Below are positions 16,001 to 34,554 of a DNA stretch of 64,000 nucleotides, piece after piece. The notes beneath the pieces are model-generated. The model was not told the DNA's origin. It saw only the letters and a list, made by a program, of their open reading frames with translations, and searched no databases. Numbering within the stretch: position 1 is the first letter of the stretch; every line of letters starts with the position of its first letter. A program made the translations under genes and the position numbers. The DNA is from Xestospongia bergquistia (Eukaryota > Porifera > Demospongiae > Haplosclerida > Petrosiidae): NCBI GenBank assembly GCA_963965975.1, contig OZ014415.1:8719057-8783056 (forward strand). Direction: 5' to 3'.

Positions 16001-17218
16001 TTAATGAAGTATTCTAATGAGATATCAGTTACATTTAGTGGAGCATATATAGAGGCTGTGAGACAATGTTCTTGTTTATAAGATACCTAAGAAACAAATA
16101 TGATAACTAATTGAATTAACTCATTACAATATGAATTAGATATCCAGATGTTCCTTAACATTATCAAGCAAACATCTTGAACTTTTGGTCTCATACTGCC
16201 CACTCACCCAAGTCAGGCACCTCCCTACGTTACGGAGCAATACAAACTGTGATGGTAGTAGTAAGGTTTCCAGCTGTTTCTCAATACACTGACGTAGTTC
16301 AGATAATAATGCTTGTTTTGAAACCCTATGAAAGGCAGGGAGGAGAAAGACAAGAGAATTATCATTATAAAAACAACATGTGCTTTAAAAACATGCACAA
16401 ACATGTTGTCTATTGTAATTAGACCATCTGCTATCCTTTTTAAGACGTGCATTTTATCACTACATTGAATAACATCCCTTCACATCAAATTTCTGCTTTC
16501 TATGAAAACTATACAATTATCTTTTGTTTTCATTTTATAAGAGTACCAACTACTTGTAATGTATTATACTACAGTAATAAAATTAGTAGTATTAACCATA
16601 AATAATAAAATAGAGTGATATGTAATGTGTTGTCATCAAGTGATGTTAACTTCAATGAGATTTAATACCTGATGAATCCTGCTGATACTGACTCCGCACA
16701 GACCACACTATAAGCTAGTCGTAAATCTCTTCTCCAAGAATAAGGAGGAACCACTAATACATGAAGGTCAACTTCCTTTTAAAAAGAGTTAATCGATAAG
16801 ACAAGTAATTAATAAATGTATTTATTAGCACAGCATATTTTAAAATTAGGAAACTTGCTTTATATGTTTAGTGTTAATTGGTATTTTAAGTGAGTGAGAT
16901 TTAAACCATATTAACACTGATTAAAAAAAACTTGTGAAAAATATAGAACTAAATTGATACACTAATACACTGTTGCTTTCAATAACAAATACTATTAAAA
17001 AAGAAATCCCATACTATAAACATATTGTACTGTAATTGTTTGTCAGTATCTTTACTATAATATATACTCTATGTAATAAATACTGCTATAAATTATAATT
17101 ATTGTTTACAATCTAATACACAACATTACAATTGTTGTTATATTATATTGTTAATTATTGGGTTTACTTCTTCAATAGGAGGAGGAGAGGGTGGGGTACC
17201 ATACAATGGAGACTCCAT
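13079..17218 (-). CDS. SPATA1: SPATA1-like protein with internal 57-residue repeats
   Basis: Multi-exon minus-strand gene. First exon is 17218-17168 (MESPLYGTPPSPPPIEE), then 16775-16669 (DLHVLVVPPYSWRRDLRLAYSVV...SAGFIR), 16325-16208 (ending FVLLRNVGRCLTW), two short exons near 16090-15880, and a large exon down to about 14378. Small coiled-coil exons follow (VARLLKEIETVKNEW; KIRKAQMSMKKQREN; WKRRFFQEKQRSSQLE; ENYKRQCRQVELDIEELKERL), and the last starts VRQNATREHRLLKQELLEKQ and stops at 13079-13081. The N-terminal module and the C-terminal coiled coil match human SPATA1 in type and order. The middle is a disordered Ser/Thr/Lys-rich region unlike the human one. SPATA1 is expressed in testis and its molecular role is poorly known. 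The small exons' borders are approximate. Confidence 0.72.
14410..14935 (-). repeat. Three 171-bp in-frame tandem repeats in SPATA1-like exon
   Basis: The large exon carries three copies of a 57-residue block with core TSQRKDHDVVNTNRITTNNN, GTNEEIKKVGSRDLEV and QPEVQES. The copies are nearly identical in DNA; differences are an Asn/Ser change, a Glu/Lys change and a short insertion in the last copy. The frame stays open, so this is recent in-frame expansion of a disordered linker. Confidence 0.95.
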
Positions 17219-17449
17219 CTCAAAGCGGGTAAGGTTTCAGGACGCTATTGTTCTCGATTCCCCCGTATTGCAGCAGCTCCACCCAAATTGTTGGAAGCCA
17301 TAAATTGTAGTATACGGAGTAATTAATTTCCGTCCATTACATTTTCTTAATAAATTCAGAACGTTTCCGTTTATCTCCGTATATTACTAGCCACGTGGTT
17401 GATTTTAGAAGTTAATCACGTCTCTTTCAATTGATCATAACAATTTAAA
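17219..17449. promoter_or_regulatory. Divergent promoter, SPATA1-like / DIMT1
   Basis: A 231-bp gap separates the two start codons. It contains CCACGTGG at about 17391, a palindromic E-box. No TATA box at a usual distance is clear. Shared promoter function is inferred from layout. Confidence 0.5.
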
Positions 17450-25569
<8,120 letters not shown>

Positions 25570-25820
25570 AATTTATTATGAACATTTAATATAAGTTATA
25601 TTTTGCAACATAATTTGTAATAAAATATTATTATAATTTCAACATCTCAATAAAATAAATAAATATAATAATTATTATTATTAATTTTAGCTGTCAGTAA
25701 AATAAATAATATTCAAATAAATAAGTTGACCATGATTTAATTTTTGTACCTAATAAGAGCATGTCATTACTAAGATTGGTTCTTAAAAGTGACTTATGCC
25801 AAAGTTTTAAAGATAATTGA

Positions 25821-26632
25821 CTAAGGAGTGACATGTTTTTGTGTTTCATTGTAATGAGGATCATCAGATGGGAACACATCGTGAAACCATTGTAGAGCTG
25901 TAGTTGAATTTGAAGTAGATTGACAGTTACAATTTTGAGTGTAAGCATTCAGTGTGGAACGACTATATTTGATAATGTACTGCCCCAATATAAATTGAGC
26001 ATGTGAAGCTGGTGCATTGCAGGAAAATGATACTTCAGGTTGAATTGTAGGTATCTGACAGCTCTCAGAACAGTTGCAAAGAAGATCTTGAAGGACAGTT
26101 AAGTAACTTTGCTGAAGACCAGTTAAGAGTGTCTTTGTTGTTGTTAATCGAGTCATTTCTGTCTCATCAGTGATGGTTGATTCCATGTTGCTCAGATGCT
26201 GGATGAACGCTGTTATCACTGCATACCAATTTGCTAAATATTGAGATGAGTTGACAGAAGATGTGGGCAGATGTTCTGTGGAATATTTTTTGTAGGGAAC
26301 TGGTGACTTGTTATCACAAACATAATTAAATGGAACTATCTGAAAAATAGAAGAAAAATGTCAATATTAGTAACGATATGCAGAGCAATGACAATAATCC
26401 TATTTAATGTAACTGGACTGAAATAAATTACCTGAGGATACTGAAGATGAATATATTTTTCAATGACAAACAGTCCAGATTCTATCTCTGAGAGATCCAC
26501 CTTTGATGATGGTGCTTGTGAGCAGTCAATTCCATTCTCAGGTATAGCTCCTGAACCAGATAGAATAGGTAAAGAATGAATGGTTTGGTAAAAAGTGAAT
26601 GAAACAAGAAAGACTGCCAATAAATGAGCCAT
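25821..26632 (-). CDS. Secreted helical glycoprotein 3 (cytokine-like architecture)
   Basis: Unrecognised family. Two exons, 26632-26432 and 26339-25821, joined by a phase-0 intron, giving about 239 residues. The signal peptide is MAHLLAVFLVSFTFYQTIHS. Helix-prone segments include KVDLSEIESGLFVIEKYIHL, YLANWYAVITAFIQHLSNME, RLTTTKTLLTGLQQSYLTVL and SHAQFILGQYIIKYSRSTLN. A Cys-rich loop (LLCNCSESCQ) and sequons NSS, NCS, NST and NET are present. The TATA box lies at 26728-26735 on the minus strand. It converges on DIMT1 and diverges from gene 4. Confidence 0.75.
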
Positions 26633-26727
26633 TTTTCCAATGTTGAAGTAGTAGTTTTTTGTAGATGTGTCTCTCTGTCTTGCTGCTGTAAGTTAATTTC
26701 TCTGCTGAAGACAGTTGGCTAGATCTC

Positions 26728-26735
26728 ATTTTATA
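26728..26735 (-). promoter_or_regulatory. TATA box of helical secreted gene 3
   Basis: The minus strand reads TATAAAAT about 95 bp upstream of the ATG at 26632. Confidence 0.6.
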
Positions 26736-27467
26736 CTTTTCAAACCTCATTTCAAAGGTTGAGATAAGTTTTCTGGAAGGCACCTAGCTGGGGTGGAGCT
26801 GCACTATTGATGTTTCTTTTAATTCCAGTTCCTTATCTTTTCCTCTATCTGTGAGTTTATTTTTATTCTTTAGTTTAAGGCTTAAAACATCATAGATGTA
26901 GAGAGAAAGGTTGGAAGAGTACTGTTTACCTCTAATCTTTGGTGTCAGTCAATTCGTTTGTATAGTTCGATCTAGCCCACGGTCAGCTAAAGATCTAGAG
27001 AGAGAGGCGTACGAAGAGCTTGTTGTCTCTATCCTGCGACATTTAAAAATCGAGACAATGAATTTAAAGTAAATATATAACATTTGAAATGACAAGAGAT
27101 GACCGAGATACTCTAGAGATATCATGGCTGAATGGATTTCTGACCGCAACTTGTATTATGTACATTATTATATTATTGTTTTTTTACTTTCAGATTGCGA
27201 TAAGGAAAAGTGTTCTAAAAGGAAGGCGATTTTTACTACAGTACGGCCCCAAGTTCAGACTCTCTCATAATAAAACAATGGAAAGCATACATTCAGCAAT
27301 ACAAAGGGTATTTACCAGGAATAGTGAAGGTCACTGGAAATGAATGCAAATTGTTGACCTGGGCATGAGCCATACTTGCTGACCCAAAGAAAAAATAGGA
27401 TAATTTCCTCCTCTACTGGTGTGGTCCCAAAAGAATAGTTTGAATCAACAACCTACGCCAGAATGAA
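26736..27467. other. Intergenic region between divergent helical genes 3 and 4
   Basis: About 0.7 kb between the two TATA boxes. An 84-codon plus-strand ORF at 27089-27343 with one hydrophobic stretch lies here. I see no splice context, signal peptide or family for it and do not call it a gene. The region probably holds control sequence for both neighbours. Confidence 0.45.
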
Positions 27468-27474
27468 TATAAAA
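27468..27474 (+). promoter_or_regulatory. TATA box of helical secreted gene 4
   Basis: TATAAAA lies about 110 bp upstream of the ATG at 27578. Confidence 0.65.
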
Positions 27475-27577
27475 GACCAGCCAAAGAGGCTCCATCATCC
27501 ACCGAAAATACTTCAAGAAACAAGAAGAAAGAACATTAAACGTGATCAATATCTCCGACTATCAAAGTTGCAAAATT

Positions 27578-29316
27578 ATGACTTCACTATCGATGTTTGC
27601 TTTCGCATTGCTGTTCTTTGGGCTATCTCACTCTAGTCCAATACCTCTGAATGTGGCAGGAACACCAAACACAGCTTGTTCCACTGGAACTATTCCCTCT
27701 ATGAATTATGTCAAAGCTGTTACATGTTTGATGGAAAGTGATGTTATCAATTATATGCGTGATCCTTCTATTCTTAGTTTTGATGTGTTCCGAGAAGATA
27801 ATTGGAATAGCAATTCATTTATTCATGATACAACTAGCTGTGTAAGTAAATTAATAAATTATTAAAAATATGTTATTAATTTTCTTTTTTTTTCAGAATT
27901 GTATATATCCTACTCTTGATACCAATCAATATATTAGTGATCCAGTTTATAATGTGGACCCACATGTTACTGTTCGTTACCTTTACGATCCAAGAATCCC
28001 TTATGCCTCACAGCCTGGCTTGTTCTATCAACAGGAACTACCAGAAAATATCCAGTCTAATTCTGTTTCCACGCCAGTCAACACTGCCTGGTTGCTTCAA
28101 GATCACATCAATTCTTTGAGAGGCTTCATCAATTATTTTGTTCCAGCTAAATCAGTGCAAGGAGGACAACAAGTAGCATTAGCTGCATTAGCTCTTAACA
28201 GCACTATTCTACCTGAGTTGGACTTCCAGGTACATAGTTAAAATTATTTAATGCTTTTTACTCTTTGACTTCCTCTCTCCTCCTTTCTCAGTTCTCAAAC
28301 CAATGTCCTGCAGATAATAGAGTTGCCAACTTTACAGGTTTCCCAAGCTCATCCTGTGAATTCAAATGTGCTGTGTGGCATTTTAATTGGACCATTAATG
28401 GTCTTTATTATGCTCTTGCTAACCATGTCATCTATCCTCCAGCTACTCCTGTGACCCAACCATCTGATTCCTATCCAGAAAAAGAGGAATGGGTCAACAA
28501 AGATTGCTGCTCTCTCCCTCCAATTAATCCTGTAACAACTTCAGAGTACAGACAACTAACTTGTGCTATCAGTGTCCTTACTTATGAAGCTTACAACTTG
28601 TTTGAACTACTGGGTTCTCAGGTAAGAGAATGAATGCATATAATAAATGGTGGATGCAAATTTAATCAATTACTAACAACTTTTTATATTTCAGGCTTCA
28701 GTAGAATGTTCTGGTGTTGCCACGGTAACAGGAATTAATGTGTGGACAAATTACATTCAAAAGCGAAAGTTTCCTCCTCTAAGTTGGTCTCAATCAGATA
28801 ACCTTTACATTTATACAAACCACTTTGATGCTTTATTGAAACAAGCCCAAGATCTTGTTAATCTAACAACAAGCACTGGATTGTCTTGTCTCTCCGAGTT
28901 CCCTGGCTATCAGGAAAAACTGAACTACACAATAGATCTGTTTGAATTTATTTTTCCACTTGGAGAAAAATGGGTTAGTTTTTAAATGAATGGATAGATC
29001 CATAAGTTACTGTATTGGATGAATGGACAGATAGGCTGGGATATGATGGATGAATGGATTAACAAATCTGTTTCTTTTATAGTTAAAAGCTCATGGTTGT
29101 CCATCTTGTTCTAAATGCACAGTTAAAGATCCCCACGCTGTTCCAAGAGCCACACCCATCAATCCATACCTTAATTGCACTGATGTACATCAACAAGTCT
29201 CCTGTTTAGTTCTTGACATCCAAAGGGTTGCTGATAGTTTTTATCTCTACTTAGACATGAGGGATGAAGCCTCAGCCACTTGGGGAAAAGAGTGTGCTCC
29301 GTGGTCATTCTTTTAA
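27578..29316 (+). CDS. Secreted helical glycoprotein 4, double-length member
   Basis: Unrecognised family. Exons: 27578-27841, 27897-28229, 28292-28621, 28695-28973 and 29083-29316; all four introns are phase 0 and the product is about 479 residues, roughly twice the size of its neighbours. The start was taken at MTSLSMFAFALLFFGL because it begins a clean signal peptide; an in-frame ATG 12 codons upstream would bury it. There are many cysteines (NQCPADN, SCEFKCAVW, DCCSLPP, GCPSCSKC) and sequons (NST, NFT, NWT, NYT, NLT, NCT). Helix-prone blocks include NTAWLLQDHINSLRGFINYF and FDALLKQAQDLVNLTTS. Recurrent spacing of a helix followed by Cys-rich Pro/Thr loops suggests two tandem modules; I could not prove internal homology by eye. 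Confidence 0.75.
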
Positions 29317-29726
29317 TGGCTGCAATTTGGCAGACAAATTCACTTAAACTCAGTCCTCTATTAACTGTACAATTTATACAATAGTATATAATAGTATATT
29401 ATAATATTAATAGTTTCTTTTTTGCTAACTACATTTTCTACCAATATCACTTGTAAACTTATCACTTGTATAATTTAATTGTTAATTTTTGAAAAAGAGT
29501 TTTTCTTCAAAATATTACATATGTCATCTAACATAGCATGATACAATACACAGACTCCACCCCTAAATTGTTTGAAATCATAATAATTCTATTTATATGA
29601 AAGATCACATAACGTCATACTATTCACAATCTTGTTTGTAGTACATTGCCAAATTTTAGGCAAGTTCTTATTATACATTCCTTGAATTTTCCACTTGTAA
29701 GTGTGCTGAGCCTAGCAACTAAACAA
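29317..29726. other. Intergenic spacer
   Basis: AT-rich region between helical genes 4 and 5, without ORFs of note. Confidence 0.5.
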
Positions 29727-29734
29727 TATATAAG
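29727..29734 (+). promoter_or_regulatory. TATA box of helical secreted gene 5
   Basis: TATATAAG lies about 93 bp upstream of the ATG at 29820. Confidence 0.55.
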
Positions 29735-29819
29735 TAAGAGATGATTATAAGAGATTACAGTAGATTGATTAAAATTAGTGAAAAGACTTTATCTCAACTC
29801 AAAACTGAAGGATTGAATT

Positions 29820-30550
29820 ATGAAGCTAGTTCTTATCTCCATTATAATTGCAGTAATGTTTTGTACCAGTCACTCATTACTCAAAGTTGCTGACTTTTAC
29901 TATGGAACAGAAATATTAAAGAATATCACTGTAAGTTTATTCTTATTTTTAAGACTTTGTTATATCTTTTCTCTTTCAGAAAATGGTCTTTGAAGAACAA
30001 TTTAACATGTCAATATTTACTGATAACCAGTTCAAAGTAGTCGATGAAATGTGCACTGTATTAGATCATTATGAGTATTATCATGAATTTGCATCTACCA
30101 ATAATAATATAAATATTACGTCCATTGACAAAATATTAGAAGAAATATTGTATGATGGGTGTCAGTGGGTATGTTAAATATTATAAATATAATTATCATT
30201 ATTAATTGATTTTTATTATTGTTATTATTATTAATTGATTATTAATGATTATTTCTTCTATTTTTCAGGTTGATAGTTTGTTACACACTAAAAATACACT
30301 GAATTGTTCAAATATTGATGGTAGCAACATGGCTGTGTTGTGTGTGTACAGGAAAATGATTAATATTACTTCATCTCTTCTTAATGATCTGGAGCAAGGA
30401 CATCCTAATTTTACTCCTGACCCTTCAGAAGCAAAATGGTGGGCAGAGGAATTGACGTTACTAGTTGAACAAAATGATACTGTTAAATCTCTTTTAAAGA
30501 AGAACTCTTTTGTAAAAGTGCATGAAGTTCTTGACAATACTAATAATTGA
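29820..30550 (+). CDS. Secreted helical glycoprotein 5 (cytokine-like architecture)
   Basis: Unrecognised family. Exons 29820-29930, 29980-30168 and 30269-30550, both introns phase 0, give about 193 residues. The signal peptide is MKLVLISIIIAVMFCTSHS. Helix-prone blocks are VVDEMCTVLDHYEYYHEF, SIDKILEEILYDGCQW, VLCVYRKMINITSSLLNDLE and WWAEELTLLVEQNDTVKSLL. At least five sequons (NIT, NMS, NCS, NFT, NDT) and four cysteines (MC, GC, NC, LC) could form two disulphides. Size, four helix-like blocks, phase-0 introns and TATA box make it the most cytokine-like of the five. Confidence 0.76.
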
Positions 30551-30761
30551 TTCGTTGTTATATATAGGACATTAATTTAAACTTATAATAATTAATAAAA
30601 TTGTTTTGTTTAATTAATATTTTATTTAAACATTAAAATTTGAACTAACATTATTATTATTAAAGATTATAAAATGTAAACATTATTTCAACGACATTGT
30701 GAAATTAATAAAATGATACAATAGTTATGAATGGAATCATTGACAAAAACTTAGACAATTT

Positions 30762-33700
30762 TTATGGTTTGTTATCATCAGGCGTCAGTGCATCGTTGTC
30801 ACTATTATCATAGTCAATGTAATCTTGAGGAGCGGGTGGCGGAGCAGTTTCTTCATCTTTAACATGCTTTAACAATTGTTTTAACTCTGTTTTAGTAATA
30901 AAATGATCATGATTTCTATCAAGGATTTTGAATATTTTAGTATTATCATAAATTTGTGTAAATTCTTTCAGCGACAAACGGCCGTCCTGATCAACATCAT
31001 TTTTATCAAATGAATCCAGTATATCTAAAAATATAAAGTTCTATATATGAAAACCACAAAGATAGTACAGTGTCCAAACCAAACCACACATCAATAAGAT
31101 CACAAGTAAATAAACTATCTTACATGTTTCCTAGTAAATTACACAACAACAGGTGTACTACTAGTGGTCATTATTGAAACCACAATAAAATAAAAACATT
31201 TATTAAGTTCTCCCAAACCTTCTAATTTGACAACTTGTACATATCATTTATTATAGTAATAGTATTAATTAAACTAACAATACAATATTAGCAGAGTAGT
31301 AATCAATTTCTTAGTAATAATATTAATTAAATTAATTATAGAATATTAGCAGGGTAGTAGTCAACTTCTCAGTAATAGTATTAATTATGAATGGTAACTG
31401 AAACAAACAGATTTTAGGGATTATTAAATTCCATGAATCAATATTATGTAATAGTAAGAGGAATTCATGTAATAGACAGTGGAAAAAATTCACATACATC
31501 ACAGAAGAATTAGTATACTATAGTATACTATATTGTACTGGCAGTATACTATAGTATACTATATTATAATATAGTATACTATAGTATACTATATTGTACT
31601 ATAATATATGGTAGTATACTGTAGTATACAAGTATTACATTTCTCAATTATTTTTGGTATGTATTGACAGCTGTTCTACTTACTATTAAGTTTATTTAAT
31701 AACAAGGATATCCTTTACAAATGACTTTATTTAGAAATAACAAACCACTTCCTTGGAGATTGTTATTACTGACTAACAATGTTTAAGGGAAATAACTTAC
31801 GTTTCAGTGCTTGTTCTGCTCGTTGTGAACTACTAGTTGGTGTCTCTGTAGTATTATCAGGGAGTGCAGTGAAGTCTGTACTATTTCCAGTAGGTGTGGT
31901 CGTATTTTCAGTGGGTGTGGTCTTATTTCCAGTGGGCAGTGTCGTTTCATTATTGTCATTATCTGTATTATTTGGTTGTATATTTATTGTTTTATTAATT
32001 GCGTCAGTGGGGTGTGGCTTATTAGCAGAAGTAGTGGTATTTGGAGACCTTGTGGGTGTGGCAGATGTTCCCACATTTGTTTTTGGGTGATCCTCTGTGG
32101 CTGATGTTGAAGAATGTTTAGGAGATGTATCGGGAGTCTTTGATGATGAGGGTGTGGTCTGATCTGTAATGGGTGTTATTTTAACTGTTGTGTTAGTAGG
32201 AGGTGGAGTAACTGGTACAGTGGGTGTGGCTTCAGTGAGGTTTGTTAATTTTCCCTACAAAATAATAGTTACATCCATTAATTCATTTATCCATCCATTT
32301 ATCATGTATCTATTTATCCATTTATCATGTATCTATTCATTCATTTATCATGTATCTATACGTCCATTTATCATGTATCTATTTATCCATTTATCATGTA
32401 TCTATACATCCATTTATCATCTATCTATACATCTATCACTTACCAGTACAAAGTCCATTGTTTCACGTAACTCCGTTAATTTCTGTTTTAAATCAATTAT
32501 CTCATTCAAATGATCCTATAGTGAGTAAATCCCTTTAATTACATCTCTCAGTAAAGAACCCTTCATAATTAATAATACCAGAACCCTCATCACCTACCTC
32601 AGAGGGGGAAGTTCTATTCATGAAAGTATTTATAAGTTCTTCTGGTGAAGTCTTCAACACCCACTCCATTTGATGAAGTTTCTAACACATACATTAATAT
32701 ATTAAATTTAATGTAATATAAATAATATGTACTTTTAATATAAATATTATTATATATGTAATTTTATGTACTTGTGTTGTGTTCCCTTTAAAATAATTCA
32801 ATTTTAATAGTTTCAAATCAACATATTTATTTCTTGCTTTCTGGTCGTTCTAAACGAGAGGGTGTGGTCAGACACGCCCATTAATTACCGAACCTACTTT
32901 AATTACATTGATGGCATCATTAGTTTCAGTTGTTTCTGATGAAATGGTCTCAATTTTAGTACCAAAATCACTACAATATTTTTTAGTTTCAGTAACCTAA
33001 TGGACATATAAAATGAACAATGGATACATTAAAATTACTAAAGATAATGAAAATGGACAACAACAATTTTCATGGACAGATAATATGTACCTGATCATTG
33101 AGACTATCAACAATACTATTTAAATGAGCCATTGAAATATGAATATCATTAACATCTTTCGAAAATGACAAGACTGTTGCCATACTTTTGTTAAATGTAT
33201 TCACCTGATAAGAGAGATTAAAGAGATTTAGAGACTGTAACCACGCCTCCTAATTTACCTGTGTCACATTTAATTGAGTTGCTAACTCACTCATTTTTAA
33301 TTCAATATGTTGTACGTTACTGGTCAGACTGGTTACAGAACTCGCCAAACCAGTTACAGTACTCTTTAAAGTAGTTAAACTAGTATTCAATGCATGTAAA
33401 TGAGACTTGTGCTTATTAGCTTGTTCTTCATGTTTGTGTTTAAGACTATTTAAATCTAGATAAAAAAATCATTTTTATAACATATTCTGTATGCATCCAT
33501 AATATCTAACTATACATCCATTTATTTGAATATACAGCTACTCAGTTATCTACGAACCCATTTAAAATTTTGTATTTTAAAATACATCCATTATTAATTT
33601 ATGTATCCATTTTCCATATTCTAGCTCAATATATACATCCATTATTAATTTATGTATCCATTTTCCATATTCCATCCATTATTAATTTATGTATCCATTT

Positions 33701-34401
33701 TCCATATTCTAGCTCAATATATACATCCATTATTAATTTATGTATCCATTTTCCATATTCTAGCTCAATATATACAACCATTCATCTATTTATACATCCA
33801 TTTATTGATCTACGTATCCATTCATCTATTTATACATCCATTTATTGATCTATGCATCCATACCTGTTTTAAGGCGCTGAACAGTACTGTCCATATCAGA
33901 TACTTGTTTTTTTAATACTTGTACATTATAAGCAGTACCAAGAACAAATAATATTATAAAGACAATAGCTATTGTTATCAAGAACAAATAAAATGCTATA
34001 CAACAATCACAACAACAGCCACGCCCTCTAAAATAGAAACAATACATTTAAAATATATAATTTATATTGTTAACATGTAAAAAATTGTTGTAAATTTAAC
34101 TACACACATTAATGTATTAATGTTGTTAGTTATAATGTTAAAGTATTGTAAAAAATAGTAAATTAAAGGGGTGTGGCTTGTCAACGACTATTACATACAT
34201 ACAAAACAATGCACATCATTTATTCACATCGTCATGACAACCTTACCTTGACTTCCTCTCAATATCTTTACTATAATGATCAATTTCTGTAACATCTAAT
34301 AATTCAATCTCTGACCCTGAGTCTTCTCCTTGACGCCCCATAAAAGCAACTTCATCGTTACTTAGTTTGAGGAATCCTTTTTTGCCGTTTTTTCCCGGCA
34401 T
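30762..34401 (-). CDS. Type II membrane protein: coiled coils, Thr-rich stalk, EF-hand pair
   Basis: I know no named family for this architecture. First exon 34401-34247 encodes a 51-residue cytosolic start (MPGKNGKKGFLKLSNDEVAF). Exon 34027-33864 has RGRGCCCDCC before one transmembrane helix (IAFYLFLITIAIVFIILFVL) and begins a coiled coil. At least six further exons (about 33455-32440, several phase 0) extend the coil (DLNSLKHKHEEQANKHKSHL; LASSVTSLTSNVQHIELKMS). The exon at about 32255-31798 is a mucin-like Thr/Pro/Asn stalk with many sequons. The last exon holds two EF-hand loops, DVDQDGRLSLKE and DRNHDHFITKTE, both with acidic 1, 3/5 and 12 positions, then an acidic tail. With no signal peptide and one N-terminal helix, the EF-hands should lie outside the cell or in the lumen. 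The CCCDCC cluster suggests palmitoylation. Confidence 0.72.
31500..31632. repeat. AGTATACT palindromic repeat cluster
   Basis: Clustered copies of the self-complementary AGTATACTATAGTATACT motif lie in an intron of the EF-hand gene. They can form cruciforms. There is no coding content. Confidence 0.85.
32276..32432. repeat. Degenerate CATTTATC/CATC microsatellite
   Basis: About 20-bp imperfect units of CATTTATCATGTATCTAT in an intron of the EF-hand membrane protein gene. Confidence 0.8.
33573..33862. repeat. ~53-bp and shorter tandem repeats in EF-hand gene intron
   Basis: Three to four copies of a unit containing ATCCATTATTAATTTATGTA and CCATATTCTAGCTCAATATA, then CATCCATTTATTGATCTA repeats. 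They run up to the donor of the transmembrane exon at 33864. Confidence 0.85.
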
Positions 34402-34554
34402 TTTGAGTCAATCTCTTTCTCTTCTTTATCAATAATAAGACAATAATGTCTTAATATGTCCACAATAGAAGAATAGACTAGTTTTCTAATTAACACCCGA
34501 CAATAACTAATCAATTTAGAACTCCACCCATACGTCCATTTTGCTTGTAGTAAA
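34402..34554. promoter_or_regulatory. Divergent promoter, EF-hand membrane protein / RWD-PARP
   Basis: Only 153 bp separate the two start codons, the tightest head-to-head pair in the window. No TATA box is seen. Shared regulation is inferred from layout. Confidence 0.5.

Noticed and set aside
27089..27343. 84-codon plus-strand ORF with one hydrophobic stretch
   Set aside because: No family, no signal peptide and no splice context; lies in the probable control region between two divergent genes.
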